Shown here in pieces: positions 34,382 through 46,060 of a stretch of 64,000 nucleotides of DNA. The DNA is from Heterocephalus glaber (lineage: Eukaryota > Chordata > Mammalia > Rodentia > Bathyergidae). The stretch lies in contig NW_004624866.1 of assembly GCF_000247695.1 (NCBI RefSeq), positions 3,086,226 through 3,150,225 on the forward strand, written 5' to 3'. Made by a program: the position numbers and the translations under genes. Under the pieces are notes generated by a model. It was not told the DNA's origin and made no database searches. It saw nothing but the letters and a program-made list of their open reading frames with translations. Within the stretch, counting starts at the first letter, position 1. Every line of letters starts with the position of its first letter.

Positions 34382-35640
34382 AATATCCAACTATTGAACT
34401 AACAATAAAACAAAATTAGATTAACCTGTGAAGTAACTATTGATATAGTAAAATATGACAAGGCAACATAGAACACTATAGAAGTACAAACATAAACTAA
34501 TACATACACTTGGATTCCCCCTCACACAAAAACTAAACTCAATCAGACAAAATAAACCAACAAAGAAGCAAAACAAACAAACAAAATATACCAGGACAAA
34601 TATACCTTCACAGATATTTATAATAGGGAAAATTATTTAATACTGCCTGATGTAAGAAGAGCTGTGAAAACCTTTCTTAGGCCAGGGTTTTCTCTCTGAA
34701 CTCTAGTTCCTTATGGCCACAGGTGAGTGCTAAGACAAAGCTGTCAGTGGTTGGTGGTTGGACTTGATCCTCAAGTGGTGGGGTTTTTGTTTTGTTTTTG
34801 TTGTTGATGATGATGTTTGCTTGTTTTGCTTTTGGTGTTTGTTTGTTTTGGTACCGGGGATCGAACTCCTGTCCTTGGGCTTGCACAGCCAGGCCTTTTG
34901 GTGTTTGTTTTTACCTGGGGATTAGGGCACATGTAGAGCTGGCTTGTCTACCAAATTTCTGCCTTGTTTTGCTGATGAAATCATCTATAATGTGGGCCCC
35001 CGTTCCAAGGGTCTTCTGTTCATGATCTTAGAAAGGCGGCACTCAAGTGTGTGCACTGGAGTGTATATTCTTGGCTCCAGGCCGAGCTGCATGGGACTGT
35101 CTTTCTCCGGCTCACACAGTTCTAGTGCCACCCAGGGACAAGGAGGCAACAGCCCCTCTCTGGCGAATACTGTATTCTTTGCCCTGAATCTTGATGGGAA
35201 AGTTTACGGCTTTGCCTAGCACTAAAGGCAGCAGTGGTTAGGCTTGGTATTGAAAAACACAGCTCCTGGCAGTTTCTTCTCGAGGAGGATTTTGTAAATC
35301 TCACAAAAGGGCACATTCTCCAGACCTGTTCAATAAGAAACTCTCGATCCAAGAACCAGCCTCATTCATTCTAACTACCAATATTTCTAGGTTTCACCTG
35401 GCCACTAGCTTACTCAAGTTGAATTCCAGTGATTTGATTGGTCCCCCATCTCCTTCTATACCCACTTATCTGTTGACCTGGGTGAATATCCCAAAGAAGT
35501 TTGTGAGTGCTGCTTGCTTCTCCTCCATGATGTCATTTCTTTTTTTACTCATTGGTATTTCCAGGTTTCTGGCATCTTTGGGATTAATTTTCAAATATGA
35601 ATCAAAAAGAAAACCTAGGAAACTTACCACTATGTCTTGA
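34382..35640 (-). repeat. Possible antisense 5' UTR of an old L1
   Basis: The segment is more GC-rich than its surroundings (for example gtgggcccccgttccaaggg, ttctccggctcacacagttc) and follows the order expected if the antisense L1 of 25.6-31 kb continued beyond the second MaLR. This is a weak call from general resemblance. It could instead be unique sequence. Confidence 0.3.
34845..34894 (-). repeat. 50-bp truncated ID-type SINE with full target duplication
   Basis: Only the 3' half of an ID SINE is present (ggtaccggggatcgaactcc, then gtccttgggcttgcac). It is enclosed by a perfect 16-bp duplication cttttggtgtttgttt at 34829-34844 and 34895-34910. The tail is a (gtttt)-type run. Confidence 0.82.
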
Positions 35641-36065
35641 CTAGGTCACAAGATCCCTAGCTAGTCTGCTTTCTCAATACTGTTCAGAGCTTCCTTATGC
35701 TTGTTTTATATAAAATGTGCAGAGATTTTAAGCTTATTTAGTAAATAAAGAGAAAAGGCATACTTCTTCCACCTTCCTGGAAACAGAAGGCTCTGAAATG
35801 TTTTTAATTATATTAAATATTTAGCCTAAAGCAGTTCTACAGTAAACATACTGAATGGATTTAAGAATGCAATTTTAATTAAAGCTTAGATAAAGTTTCT
35901 TACAATGGAAAATATGGGCTATTAGGCTTGTCTATTGTATTTCTTTAAGATATATGAAGCAAAACTTGTTGTGTAGCCTATCTTTAGTCATAGAATCTAT
36001 AGCAGCATTTAATATTTATAGGGTACTTTTTAACTGTTTCATTTGACTGATAAGATAAAAAATTT
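35641..36065. other. Unique AT-rich sequence
   Basis: No gene or repeat is recognised. Confidence 0.35.
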
Positions 36066-36160
36066 ATAAAATTTGAGGTCCAGGGATGTAGCTCAATGGT
36101 GCTGCACCTGCCTGGCAAGCACAAGGTGTTAAGTTTAACCCCCGGTGCCACATACACACA
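36066..36160 (+). repeat. ID-type SINE with CA/TA tail
   Basis: Box A gatgtagctcaatggtgctg and the box-B equivalent taagtttaaccc, then cggtgccacatacacacaca. The tail merges into a (CA)n/(TA)n tract at 36150-36205. Confidence 0.82.
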
Positions 36161-36205
36161 CAGACACACAAAAATATATATATACATATATATGTATATA
36201 TATAA
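36161..36205. repeat. TA-rich simple repeat
   Basis: Alternating (ta)n with ca steps (atatatatatacatatatat), directly attached to the SINE tail. It probably grew from the SINE's A/CA-rich 3' end. Confidence 0.85.
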
Positions 36206-36864
36206 TTAAATAACTATCAATTTTATGAATACAAAGTTTGGATACTTTTTATATTGTCAACTTACAACCTAACAATTCATATGAACCACATAAGAAAAGT
36301 CACCAAGTAAAGGACTCTACAAGATTTACATATACATTTACATATAGTTTCATATGTATATATTAATATAATACTTATATATATCATATTTTAGTGTGTA
36401 CATATAAAATATTTTTGCTCAAATAGTTTTCTTTTAATATAATGAATCGAAAATATGTCTAATATATATTAATGCTTTAAGTCTTCATCACAATTATCAT
36501 TTATTAACATTTCCTTTTCCACTAAAACAATTTCAGGAAAGTAAACATAGTCTATAATTGCTTAACTACCTAAAAATACATAAGATTTGGGGGGAAGTAC
36601 TCGGAATTAATTTAATTTCTCTAAATACAGTAACTTAATTGGTGTGTGCATTGTGTTATTTTTCCAATGGACAATAAGAGGTCATAAAGTATATTGGTAT
36701 AAATATGTCCATGTTTTGTGCATAAAATCTTCATTTTTAGAAATGAAAATTGCTTAAATATTAAAATAATATAGCATAAAGTGAAGAAGCTTTTTATATA
36801 TTTAGGTAGAATGAAGCTCAGCATAAGCCAAATTTAAATCTTTATTAATTTATTTATTTAATTA
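36206..36864. other. Very AT-rich unique sequence
   Basis: Strongly AT-rich, with many tatata and taata words. No gene or repeat family is recognised. Confidence 0.35.
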
Positions 36865-37022
36865 AATAAAATCTTGTTAGGTAGCTCGGGCTACCTTGAA
36901 CTCATTATATACCCCAAGCTGGCCTTGAATCATGGCAATACTCTTGCTTCAACCTCTCAAGTGCTGATCCCTTTTGCCTCAGCCTTCCAAGCACTGAGAT
37001 TACAGGTGTGTACCACCACGCT
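36865..37022 (-). repeat. B1-like 7SL-derived SINE with internal duplication
   Basis: The plus strand shows ggtagctcgggctaccttga, ccaagctggccttgaatcat, tctcaagtgctgatcccttt, then gcctcagccttccaagcact and gattacaggtgtgtaccacc, the reverse complement of B1/Alu. The cctca...caagtgctga block occurs twice, so a short internal segment is duplicated. Confidence 0.7.
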
Positions 37023-37087
37023 GAGTGAAAGCTAAATTCTTTAAAGAGTCTAGAGGATTTGAATATGTGAATATTTAACAATAAAAA

Positions 37088-37356
37088 CATTTTTTATTCA
37101 TTAAGTTTACTGGTACATTTTAGGTATACAATATGATAACATCCATCATTGGGAATTTGTGCCTTTATATGATATATCCTGGTTCTTACCTTTTTCCCCA
37201 TTCTCCTGCTCTCCTGCACCCCTCCCTATTTACAAAGACTTTGTTTCTTTTCTCACATTTATTCCTTTCCCTTCTTTCCTTTCCACTACCTCTACCCCTC
37301 CCACTTTCTCTTCCCCTTTGGAATTTTTCTTCCTATTTCAAATCCTTATTTATACT
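37088..37356 (-). mobile_element. Young L1, 3' UTR only
   Basis: The plus strand begins with a T-run (acattttttattc), then ggtacattttaggtatacaa and a long CCT/TTTCC-rich body ending near tccttatttatact, the reverse complement of the L1 3' UTR family. It starts at nearly the same internal position as the copy at 7506. I could not define a target duplication. Confidence 0.88.
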
Positions 37357-37580
37357 CATCTTAAGGAAATAGAGTACAGATAATAATTAGACAAAAATAC
37401 TCATTATAATTTCAAAATTAGCCATCACGCAGATCATAAATAATTTTATATATATGTTTAAACTTATAGTGGAATAAAGAGACATTCTCATTAAAATGAG
37501 AAACAAGATGAGGAAAGCTATTGTCACCATTATCGTCCAACATTTTACAAGAAGCTCTAATCTTTGAAATAAGTTGAAGT

Positions 37581-37673
37581 CGCTGGGAATTTAGCTCAGT
37601 GGATCCGCTGCCTGCCACACAAGCACAAGGTCTCAAGTTCGATCCCCAGTACCAAAAAAAAAAAAAAAAGAAA
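37581..37673 (+). repeat. ID-type SINE
   Basis: Box A aatttagctcagtggatccg, box B aagttcgatccc, then cagtacc and A16. A perfect 15-bp duplication gaaataagttgaagt at 37566-37580 and 37674-37688 flanks it. Confidence 0.93.
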
Positions 37674-37688
37674 GAAATAAGTTGAAGT

Positions 37689-38146
37689 AGCTTAAAGATT
37701 AGAAGAAGACAGTTATCATTATTATTTTATTTTATGATACTCCATCTAGAACTCTGATATTCATATGGTAGCCACTGGCCACATGTACTCCTGAGCATTT
37801 AAAGCATGACTAAGTGGAACTGAGACATGTTATCAGTGTAAAATAGAGATGAGATATGAAAAACAATGTAAAGTTTTATATTCAAGTAATATAAAGTAGT
37901 ATTTCAGATATGCAAGATTAAAATATATTACTAAAATAGTGTAGTTTCTTATATTTTACTTTTTAAAATGTGGTCACTGAAAACTTCTAAATTGTATGCT
38001 GACTCATTTTATTTCTATTGAACATCATTATTCTAGAAAATTCAGGAGAATAAATAAATCATTAGAAATCATAAATTTTGAATGTTTAAAGAAGTTTTAA
38101 TTTAAATTTGTATAAAACAAGAACATGTTGAAAAGTTACACATCTA
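37689..38146. other. Unique AT-rich sequence
   Basis: No gene is recognised. It has a weak resemblance to the 3' flank of old antisense L1s. Confidence 0.3.
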
Positions 38147-38160
38147 AAAAATTTATTCAT

Positions 38161-38263
38161 CCTGGGCCAGGGATTTAGCTCAGTGGTTCTGCCACCTCCC
38201 TTGCAAGTGCAAGGTCCCGAGTTCAATCCCTGGGACCAAAAAAAAAAAAAAAAGGATAATTGG
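38161..38263 (+). repeat. ID-type SINE with extra 3' tail
   Basis: Box A gatttagctcagtggttctg, box B gagttcaatccc, A16, then ten extra bases (ggataattgg) before the 14-bp duplication aaaaatttattcat (38147-38160 and 38264-38277). Confidence 0.92.
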
Positions 38264-38794
38264 AAAAATTTATTCATTGTAACTAGCATTTTCAACAGGT
38301 TTATTGAGATATGATATAAATAGTATGCAATTTGCTCATTTAAAGCTCCCAAATCAATGTTTTTTAGTACATTCATAGAATTATACACCATTATCAGCAT
38401 TTAATCATAGAATGTTTTGTAAACCTTAAAAAATACTCATAAGCATTAAACTCTTATTTTTCCTACTTTACCCCACTTAGCCATATGCTATCATTAATCT
38501 CTTTTGTATCTCTATAAACTTGACTTTTCTTTATGTCTCATATGAGTGGAATTATATAATACATAATTTTGTCTGGTTGTTTTTCTTTAACATAATAAAA
38601 GGTCATTCATATTGTAGTATTTGTCGATTTTTTTTACTTCATATCTTTTTTATTGTGAAATATCTCATTACATGGATATACAATATTTTGCTTATTTTTA
38701 CATATATCAATTGATGGATATTTGGGTGGTTTACAGTTTTTATCTTTCTGAATAATGTTGCTCTGAAGTTTTTATGTGAATATACGTATCAATC

Positions 38795-39172
38795 ATTTTC
38801 ACATTTCTGTAACAAGATACTTGCGACAATTATCTTAAAAACCAAAAATTTCTTTAGATCGTGGTTCTGGAGTTTCCATGGAATTGAAGGTTATGTGGAT
38901 TCACAGCTTTGGGCCTCTGAAGAGGGCACCAGAAGGCAATGACAGGGAGCATCTCTTGTGGCAAATACATTACGTTATTGGCCAGGAAGCACAGAGAGAA
39001 AGACTGAGAGACCAGGGTAGCCCCATGTTCTTCAGAGTTATCCCCTCAGTGACCTAAGGACTTCCCACTAGACCACTTTCTCAAGGTGCCCAACATCTCT
39101 CAATGCTACTTGGGGCTCATGTCCTCAGCAAATAGGACTCTGGGGGACATTCAGCACACAAACTCTAATACC
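38795..39172 (-). repeat. ERVL-MaLR LTR inside old L1
   Basis: The plus strand runs tctgtaacaagatacttgcg, gtggttctggagtttccatg, tcccctcagtgacctaagga, gacattcagcacacaaactc, the reverse complement of a MaLR LTR. L1 text resumes directly on the right (tcctcacatgtatatatgta), giving the relative age: LTR after L1. Confidence 0.62.
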
Positions 39173-39652
39173 ATATGTTTTCATTCCTCACATGTATATA
39201 TGTAGAAGTGGAATTGGTGGATCATATGCTAAATCTATGTTTAAATTTTGGAGGAAAAGACAGACCTTTTATCAAAAGGTTCACACCATTTTACAATTCC
39301 CCGTATTTTATGAGGGTCCTGATTTCTGATCATCACCTGGACTTATTTGTCTTTTTTATTACATCTAACATGTTGTGAATACATAGCTCATTATTTTGAT
39401 TTTTATTTCCATTATGACCAAGGTTGTTGATCATGTTTTCATGTTTATTGGAGTCACCAATCTTCTTTGAGAATATATCCATTTCAAAATTTTTCCCATT
39501 TAAAATGGTTTTGTTCTTTTTATTATTGAGTTGTAATATTTTTATATATATTCTGGATACAAATGCCTGATCAAACATGTGATTGGAAAATATTTTATCA
39601 TGTATTCTTGGTAGCCTTTTCTCTTGGTAACACAAAAATTAATTTTTCTCTA

Positions 39653-39655
39653 TGT

Positions 39656-39692
<37 letters not shown>
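39653..39692. repeat. (GT)n microsatellite
   Basis: About 40 bases of almost pure gt dinucleotide with one a interruption near the left end. It sits inside the old L1 and is likely length-polymorphic. Confidence 0.95.
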
Positions 39693-39693
<1 letters not shown>

Positions 39694-40760
39694 CTCTGTA
39701 TGTGTTTGGTGCTGTGTCTAAGAAATAACTTCCTAAACTAAGATCATCAAGAATTATTCTTGTATTTTCTTCTAAGTGTTTTACAGTTTGTACATTTACA
39801 TCTGTAAGTATTGACTATTTGGTTAATTTTTGTGTTTATGTGAAATAAAAGTCTAAATTACTTTTTTCTTGTGATGGCATTAATTTGTCCTAGCATTATT
39901 TGCTGAAAAGACTATTTTTTTACACCCTTACTCACTGCATTTAATTGTCTTAGCGTCCTTGTGGAAATCAATTGACTATAAACATGCTTAATTTCTAGAC
40001 TCAATTATTTTTTTATTGATTTATATGTCCATTTTTATGCCTATAACACACTACCTTGATTATGGAGAGTTTTATAATAAGTTTTGAAATTTAGAAGTGT
40101 GAGTCTTCCAACTTTGTTCTTTATTGAGATTATCTTGCCTGTTTTGAGTCCCTTGTATAAAATACATGAATTTTCAGATCAGCTTGTCATTTTATTCAAA
40201 AGAATCCAGTTGGGATATTGATAAGAATACTATTTCTGTAAATTAATTTGAAAAATGTTTTCATTTTAACATTATTAAGTCTTCTGACCTATGAATATGG
40301 GATGTCTTTTAGACCTTCATTTCTTTCCATAATATCTTATAGTTTTCTGTTTCAATTCCTATACTTCACTTATCCAATTTAGACCAAAGTATTTACTTCT
40401 TATGGTACTTTAAATAGAAGTGTTTTTTAATTTTATCTCCAGAATGTATATTGCAAGTGTGTGAATACAACTGATTTTTGATCTTATGTCCTACAACTTT
40501 ACTAATCTTATTTATTAATTTTAATAATTTTTTGCAGAATAATTGTATTTTCCCTTTCCAATCTGGATGCCATTTCTGTGTGCATGTGTATATGTATGTA
40601 TGCATGCATATTTGTGTTTATTTCTTAATTACCTTGTAAATAGAACTGTCAAAGTGAATATCCTTATCTTGTTCCTAATATTAGAGGGAATTCATTCTGA
40701 CTTTCCCAGTTAAGAGTAATGTTAGCTGTGGTTTTCCATAGATGGTCAATATCAGGGTTA

Positions 40761-42205
40761 AGGATAGTATTTTTAAGTCTGGCTTTCTGGGAATCACTCT
40801 GGGCCAGAGCAACATATTGTTCAACCACTGTTTTACCACTGGTTTTGTTTAAAACCTTTCTGTCAATCATGCTTTTTCTCTGGGTTGATGGGTCTGTGTG
40901 TGGGTGGGGAAGAATTGGGAATGCTTTAATTGTGCCTTGTACCTTCTTAGGATTGCCTCAGTGAGTGCAGCTTAGTGCTTAGTCTTTCTAATTTCTGTTA
41001 TTGTTCACTGTCTCAGGAAAATTCATCTTAATCATTTTTTTCCTTGGTTTTCTTTGTTAAACTTTTATCTGCTCTGCCATTTTGCCTTTATCCCCTCTAA
41101 TAGTCTTCTTTTAGTGTTTTCCTACAAGAATCCCCATTATTTTAGACAATGAATTTAGGGATCTCCCCTGTTAATCCCAAATAAAATCTGTATATATAGG
41201 CAGAGCTAAGAAGCTCTTTGCCAGTATAACCGGCCTTCCTCTATGCAGTGAAATTCTCCATTAATTCCCTATATCTGGGACCACTGTTTTAAGGGTAGCA
41301 CTCCAGCTCCTTGAGTGGGCATGGGAGGGAGTGGCACCCGTCCAGACATAGAGCCTTTACCTTACTGGGAAGCTGAGAGGTCTGGAGCTCAGTATCCTCA
41401 AACTGTTGTACTTTCCATTCTACAGAGTGGAGGCTGGGTGAACCAAGAGACACATAGCAGCCCTTACCTCAAATTGAACTTCTGCAAAAGAGAATTGATG
41501 GGGTAGAGATGAGAAATGCCAGCAGTCTTCCCTCCCCACAGTGTAACCATAGCCACAAGCTAGGAGCTAGCAGGAGGGAGAGCCTCTGTCCTTTTGATCA
41601 CATCAATGGAGAGTAAATCTTTTGGTTTTTGGCTTCCTTATCAAGAAACTTGTAGGGACAGGGGTTTGTAGACAAGAAAATAAAGTAGGAGCCTCCTGAG
41701 GTCTTCTAGCTAATCCTGGCTAGAAGGAGTTAAAAACAAACTCTACTAGAGTGATTCTCCTGGGAAGCAACTCTAAAATAGCAATAGAAAAAGAGAAAAA
41801 AAAAAAAAAAAACAGATAAAGAAAGGCACCAAATGGCCTTAGGACTTGCAGCAAGAGACTAGAAAAAGACCTGACAGGAGAGCTCAGAAAGAAAGTCAGG
41901 TGCACAAATGATAAGCCCCCCACGTCCGATAAGATATGGTGGGAGCAGAGGAGACTAATTCTAAGTACCCACACCTATGTTCTAACATATACACACTGGT
42001 GTGCGTGTGCACCAGCGTGTGCGTGTGTGTGTGTGTATTCACGTAGAGTCACTGTATTATTCACTCTAGGGTCATTATTACAGTACAATAGATATCCACA
42101 CACCCCCTTACTGAGTCTAAATTAAACAAGAATAAGGCACCCCTACACTAAATGCTTTTTGCATAAAAGGGATATGGCTGAGTCTTTGGTAGTTCAGGGG
42201 CAGAA
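40761..42205 (-). other. Unclassified; possible L1 5' region, then MaLR internal end
   Basis: Up to about 41990 the text (for example ctctgccattttgcctttat) loosely resembles an antisense L1 5' UTR following the L1 on its left. A poly-A run occurs at 41796-41813. From about 42140 (gcataaaagggatatggctg) it resembles the end of a MaLR internal region, comparable with 63400-63444, leading into the LTR at 42206. Confidence 0.3.
42019..42038. repeat. Short (GT)n tract with upstream mini-hairpin
   Basis: A gcgtgtgtgtgtgtgta-type alternating tract follows a 6-bp inverted repeat ctggtg...caccag around 41996-42015. The purine-pyrimidine alternation continues through both. Confidence 0.75.
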
Positions 42206-42575
42206 TGTTATGGTTTGCGTCTAGATGCCCCCCCCCCAAAGTCTCATGAGGATGAGGTGGGACTTTCTTTTCCAGAGGTAGTTGAATCTGGAATCTGTAG
42301 TGCTGGGGTTAAGGGCATGTGTTTACTAAACCACTACATGTGAGTGATTAGTTTGGCACCACCCTAATCCTGGTAGTTTGAATAAGATAAAAGGGGAAGA
42401 AAGATGCTGTTAAACTCTCTTGTTCCTTTGCTGCCTTGTGTGCCATGTTGTTTCTCCTCTGCAATGCCTGTTCACCATCCCTGCCTTGGTGCCAGCCAGT
42501 TATGGACTAAAACCTCTAGGAACTGTAAGCCAAATAAACCCCTTCCCCTCCAAAAAAAATAAAAATAAAAAAATA
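42206..42575 (+). mobile_element. MaLR LTR truncated at its polyadenylation site, with poly-A tail
   Basis: Starts tgttatggtttgcgtctaga and is homologous to the LTR at 63445-63861 (shared ttagtttggcac, ctgtttctcctctgc-type and taaaacctct blocks). Where the other LTRs continue past the aataaa signal into ttgggtgtagggc, this copy stops after aataaaccccttcccctcc and passes into an A-rich tail (42552-42575, A/T interrupted). The structure fits a reverse-transcribed polyadenylated transcript. Confidence 0.7.
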
Positions 42576-42608
42576 ACATGGGTTAATTCAATGAAAGCAT
42601 GGAAAGCA

Positions 42609-42698
42609 CTCTTTTTTTTTTTTGGTACCAGGGATCAAACTTGGGTTCTTGAACTTGCGAGGCAGGAGGCATAACCACTGAGCTAAATCCCCAGCCCA
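42609..42698 (-). repeat. ID-type SINE
   Basis: T-run, then ggtaccagggatcaaacttg and cactgagctaaatccccagc: the reverse complement of a near-consensus ID SINE. It lies 33 bp from the poly-A tail of the preceding LTR copy. Confidence 0.92.
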
Positions 42699-45534
42699 GG
42701 AGTTACACTTTTATTCCTGTAAGAGCATAGGGGTCACTGGAGTGATGTGTAATACCACATGTGTGAAATAGTAAATTACTAGTGATTTAAAAAAAAGCAA
42801 TAAGTAGTTTGTAAAGGTTTTGAACAAGGAGGAATATGAATGTGATAACTGCCATGAAATGACAGTTCTTGCAACTGCAACAAAAGTATGAATTTGAAAA
42901 TAATAAAATGGGAAACAAAGAAATAGATTAAAAACTACTAAAATTGAATCAAATGTCTTATCACTTCTCTCATTTGCAGCTTGTCTAGAAAACAAAGCTA
43001 TTGTAAATGAATCTAAAAAACCTATATGAGAATGATAAGGTGACATTTAAATTAAAAAAGAAGAGGTGAGAAAGAAAATATTAGGGAAGACAAGCTCATA
43101 TGTTTTGTCAGTGAATGGGTTGTAGAGAAATAAAGAATCAAAGGTTACAAATCGGGTTCCTAAGGCAACTAGCCTGTCTTTTAAAGAAACACAGAATTCA
43201 GACAATGGCTCATAGATTTGAATAACAGTCTTGATGAGAGTCAAATATTATGGCTTCATAAAGAAGGTCTGGATTCATCAGGCAATTGTTGAATGTCTGG
43301 ATTTTAGGAGAGAACTCATGGCAAATGAAGCTGTACAAATGGATTAGATCACTGAAACAGAACCTGTAGGTAAGAGGGAAGGAACTTTCTGGATGACCAG
43401 CATATGAAGAAATAAAAGGAAGAAATGCTAAAGGGGTAGTTAGGAGACAAAGTGGGAGACAGGAGAATAGTCTGTGTTGTCTTTAGACCTCTTTATAAAA
43501 ACTTCTAAAAGAAAGTGTCCTGTTTCAGACTAAAGTATTTGGAGATTAAAATACAAATCAAAATATAAATAATATTTAACTAAAAAGAATTAAGAGCAAC
43601 TTATAGTCAAACTCACAGATTCGACAAAAATGGATGTAATAGACAATAAAAGCTGAGAGCTATTAACAGGAAAGGTTGCTATAAAAATGGATTTGAAAAA
43701 ATGTCATCTCAATGGAAAGTCTGGCTTCTACTAATGTCATTCTCTCTCTCATTCAGTTTTTTGGGGTTTTTTTGGTAAAACAATTTCTACTCTTTTTTTC
43801 TCTTTCTCATTGCTGAAATCATTCACTGGCTATTTGTTCTCAATAGAACTAGACTCAAAGAATCAACTGTTCTGCCAGTCTAACATTTGAGTAAGTATTA
43901 TTCCACTCAAAGTGTAAAGAGACACTAGTACATTACTCACCATCATATTGTGCAACAGAATGACAGGCTGGATGCCATTCAAATGGTTTGTTCAAGTACA
44001 TATTTCAGACAGCAAATCTACAAGCATAGATGGGGCCAAAGGCCTTGAGACTTCAATAAGGAAGGAGCATATATATTTTCATAAACATTGTACTCAAGCT
44101 ACTGTTAAAGATACAGCTGCTAATTGTGATGTTGAAAGTAGTAGTGGAAAAACTTTTTAGATTTTTAAATATCATAATAGCTGCCAGCTGAAAAGAAACA
44201 CTCATGCTCAGTCACATGTTCAGTCTTGAAAATATATATTGGAATAAATGCTAATTGTTACTGAGAAAAAAATGTCTAAATCACTTACAATTAGCACTTA
44301 AAGTCTGGGTCTTTTGCTCAAGTTATTTACTCAGTCACTTATAAACCTTCATTTATTTGTTATTTTGCTTTTTGTATGCTTGTTGGCTTGCAAACAAGGA
44401 GTACACCAATATAAATGTTAGAATGTATCTAAATCCAGTTCTCTAACTCACAATAAATAGGTCACAGGTAGCAAATCTGATAAGATAAAATGTTCTTTAT
44501 GAAAAAATATATTCAAATATATTAACATATTCCACCAAAGATCGAGACCCTTCCAGATCATGTCTTGCAAGTTACATAAGCAATAAATTATGATAAAAGC
44601 CTCTTTTTCTTTGGGGTAGGATGGGAAAATATGTATTTACTTCCCATCTTATTCATGAGTATAACTATATAAATGGGAATGGGAGAAAGGAAGGAGGAAA
44701 TTTTGCCTCAATGATTTTTATTGCATTTTAAAACCAGTTTCCATCCTAGGAGCAAAAAGCTGGTGGGCTGTCCTAATTTCCAGGAATATAATAAGAGCTT
44801 TGATATTTTACTAATCCTTTCTTTCACTGTACCAAGATAGCCCAATGCAGCAAGTAGGGCAAGTATAATTCATTTTCATGTATAAGAAGACCCTCCAGGC
44901 TCCTCTTCTTGAATTGTGAAGGAGAGTTAAATCTACTCATGAGAGGCAAGTATTTAATGAGATTGTAAAAATAATATTTACTAGTATGCTCCTAGAAATA
45001 GTCTATGGACATTTGGGATCCTGATTGAAATATGGTTTTAAAGTTTTGCTGTTAGAAACTACTTCCATTTACAGGCATTTTTCAACTATTTCTATTCACA
45101 TGAATTTAATTTTAATTATTGAGTTAGAAAATAAAACACATACAAAACACTAAAACTAGAAAATCCATCACAGCAGAATGGATTGTATATAGATGTCTTA
45201 TACAAGTTAGTGCAGAGGTGAGAGACAAACATGAAACTTAGGAGGAAAAACGGTATTTTTTATTTAAGTAAAACACAAATGGAAGAGTAAATCTGAGTAG
45301 TTTAAAGGTGCATTAGTTGGTTCATTAGCTGATTGAATCTTGTAAAGTTAGAAATATAAAAATCTGAAATCTGTCTTCAGAAATTCTCCTGTCTTATTTG
45401 TCTGGAATAATTTATATTAAAATCTGTGATTTTAAAAATAGTTCTGAAATTTCAGTGTTGGGATCAATTCTACATAATTTTGGGGGAAAATCATTTGACA
45501 ATTAAATTATGATTAGACCTAGTCTTCTTGCCTA
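42699..45534. other. Unique sequence without genes
   Basis: No repeat family, RNA or coding frame is recognised across 2.8 kb. The longest open frame is 111 codons on the minus strand (42711-43046) and lacks family features. Confidence 0.4.
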
Positions 45535-46060
45535 CAGGCTGGCTGCAACATGCTGAGACATAACTCCATTTTTGCCTCTGTTCAAACCTGAGGCCTCAAG
45601 GGTCCCGAGATACTGTGACACTCAAGGGCAAGATTATATCAGCTGAAGACATCCTGGTTCTTTGAGAACCAAGTAAAAATGTCTCACCTGGGAGGGACAA
45701 ATTTCTTATCAGTTTAACTCATCCCACCTACTGTTGTAAGAACTTCTTCGTCCATTTTACATTCTAATCAACATAAGATCCACATCAGCATTCCTCATGA
45801 TCCTAGGATTACTGCCACCCTTCCAGACATCTGATTACAAAATGCTTGTTCATTTAGGATCATCGTTGCCCTAAATCATCTGATACGCCCTATGAACCTA
45901 ATAAACCATGGAAAGCTCAGGCTGCCTTCACCTTTGCTACTCAGAGCAGCACTGATCAGGCCCAAAGCCCAGCTCTTTTCTAAGTCTTATTTTCTGTCTT
46001 TATTCTTTAATTTGCCTTGTTCTGTCATGGCTTACAGGAGACCAGGGCACACTGCAGAGG
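45535..46060 (+). repeat. Possible old LTR
   Basis: The text gctgagacataactccattt near the left end, a cctaataaacc polyadenylation-type signal at 45898-45908 and a following gctcttttctaagtcttatt are reminiscent of an ERV LTR with U3-R-U5 order. No second LTR or internal region is recognised. The assignment is tentative. Confidence 0.3.

Larger units (their letters stand above)
38285..40760 (-). repeat. Old L1 (L1M-like), antisense
   Basis: Antisense L1 blocks appear in order: 3' UTR (caggtttattgagatatgat), ORF2 C-terminus (ttgatggatatttgggtggt, gaattggtggatcatatgct), then more N-terminal ORF2 (cagttgggatattgataaga, tgttagctgtggttttccat near 40720). It is interrupted by a MaLR LTR at 38795-39172 and a (GT)n microsatellite. 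All frames are decayed. Confidence 0.7.

Noticed and set aside
41796..41813. Poly-A run as the tail of a processed pseudogene
   Set aside because: No homologous mRNA-like sequence is recognised upstream and no flanking duplication was found. It may be a simple A expansion.
45535..46060. Processed pseudogene because of an aataaa-type signal
   Set aside because: No coding similarity, no poly-A tail and no target duplication are visible. An old LTR is a better, though weak, explanation.
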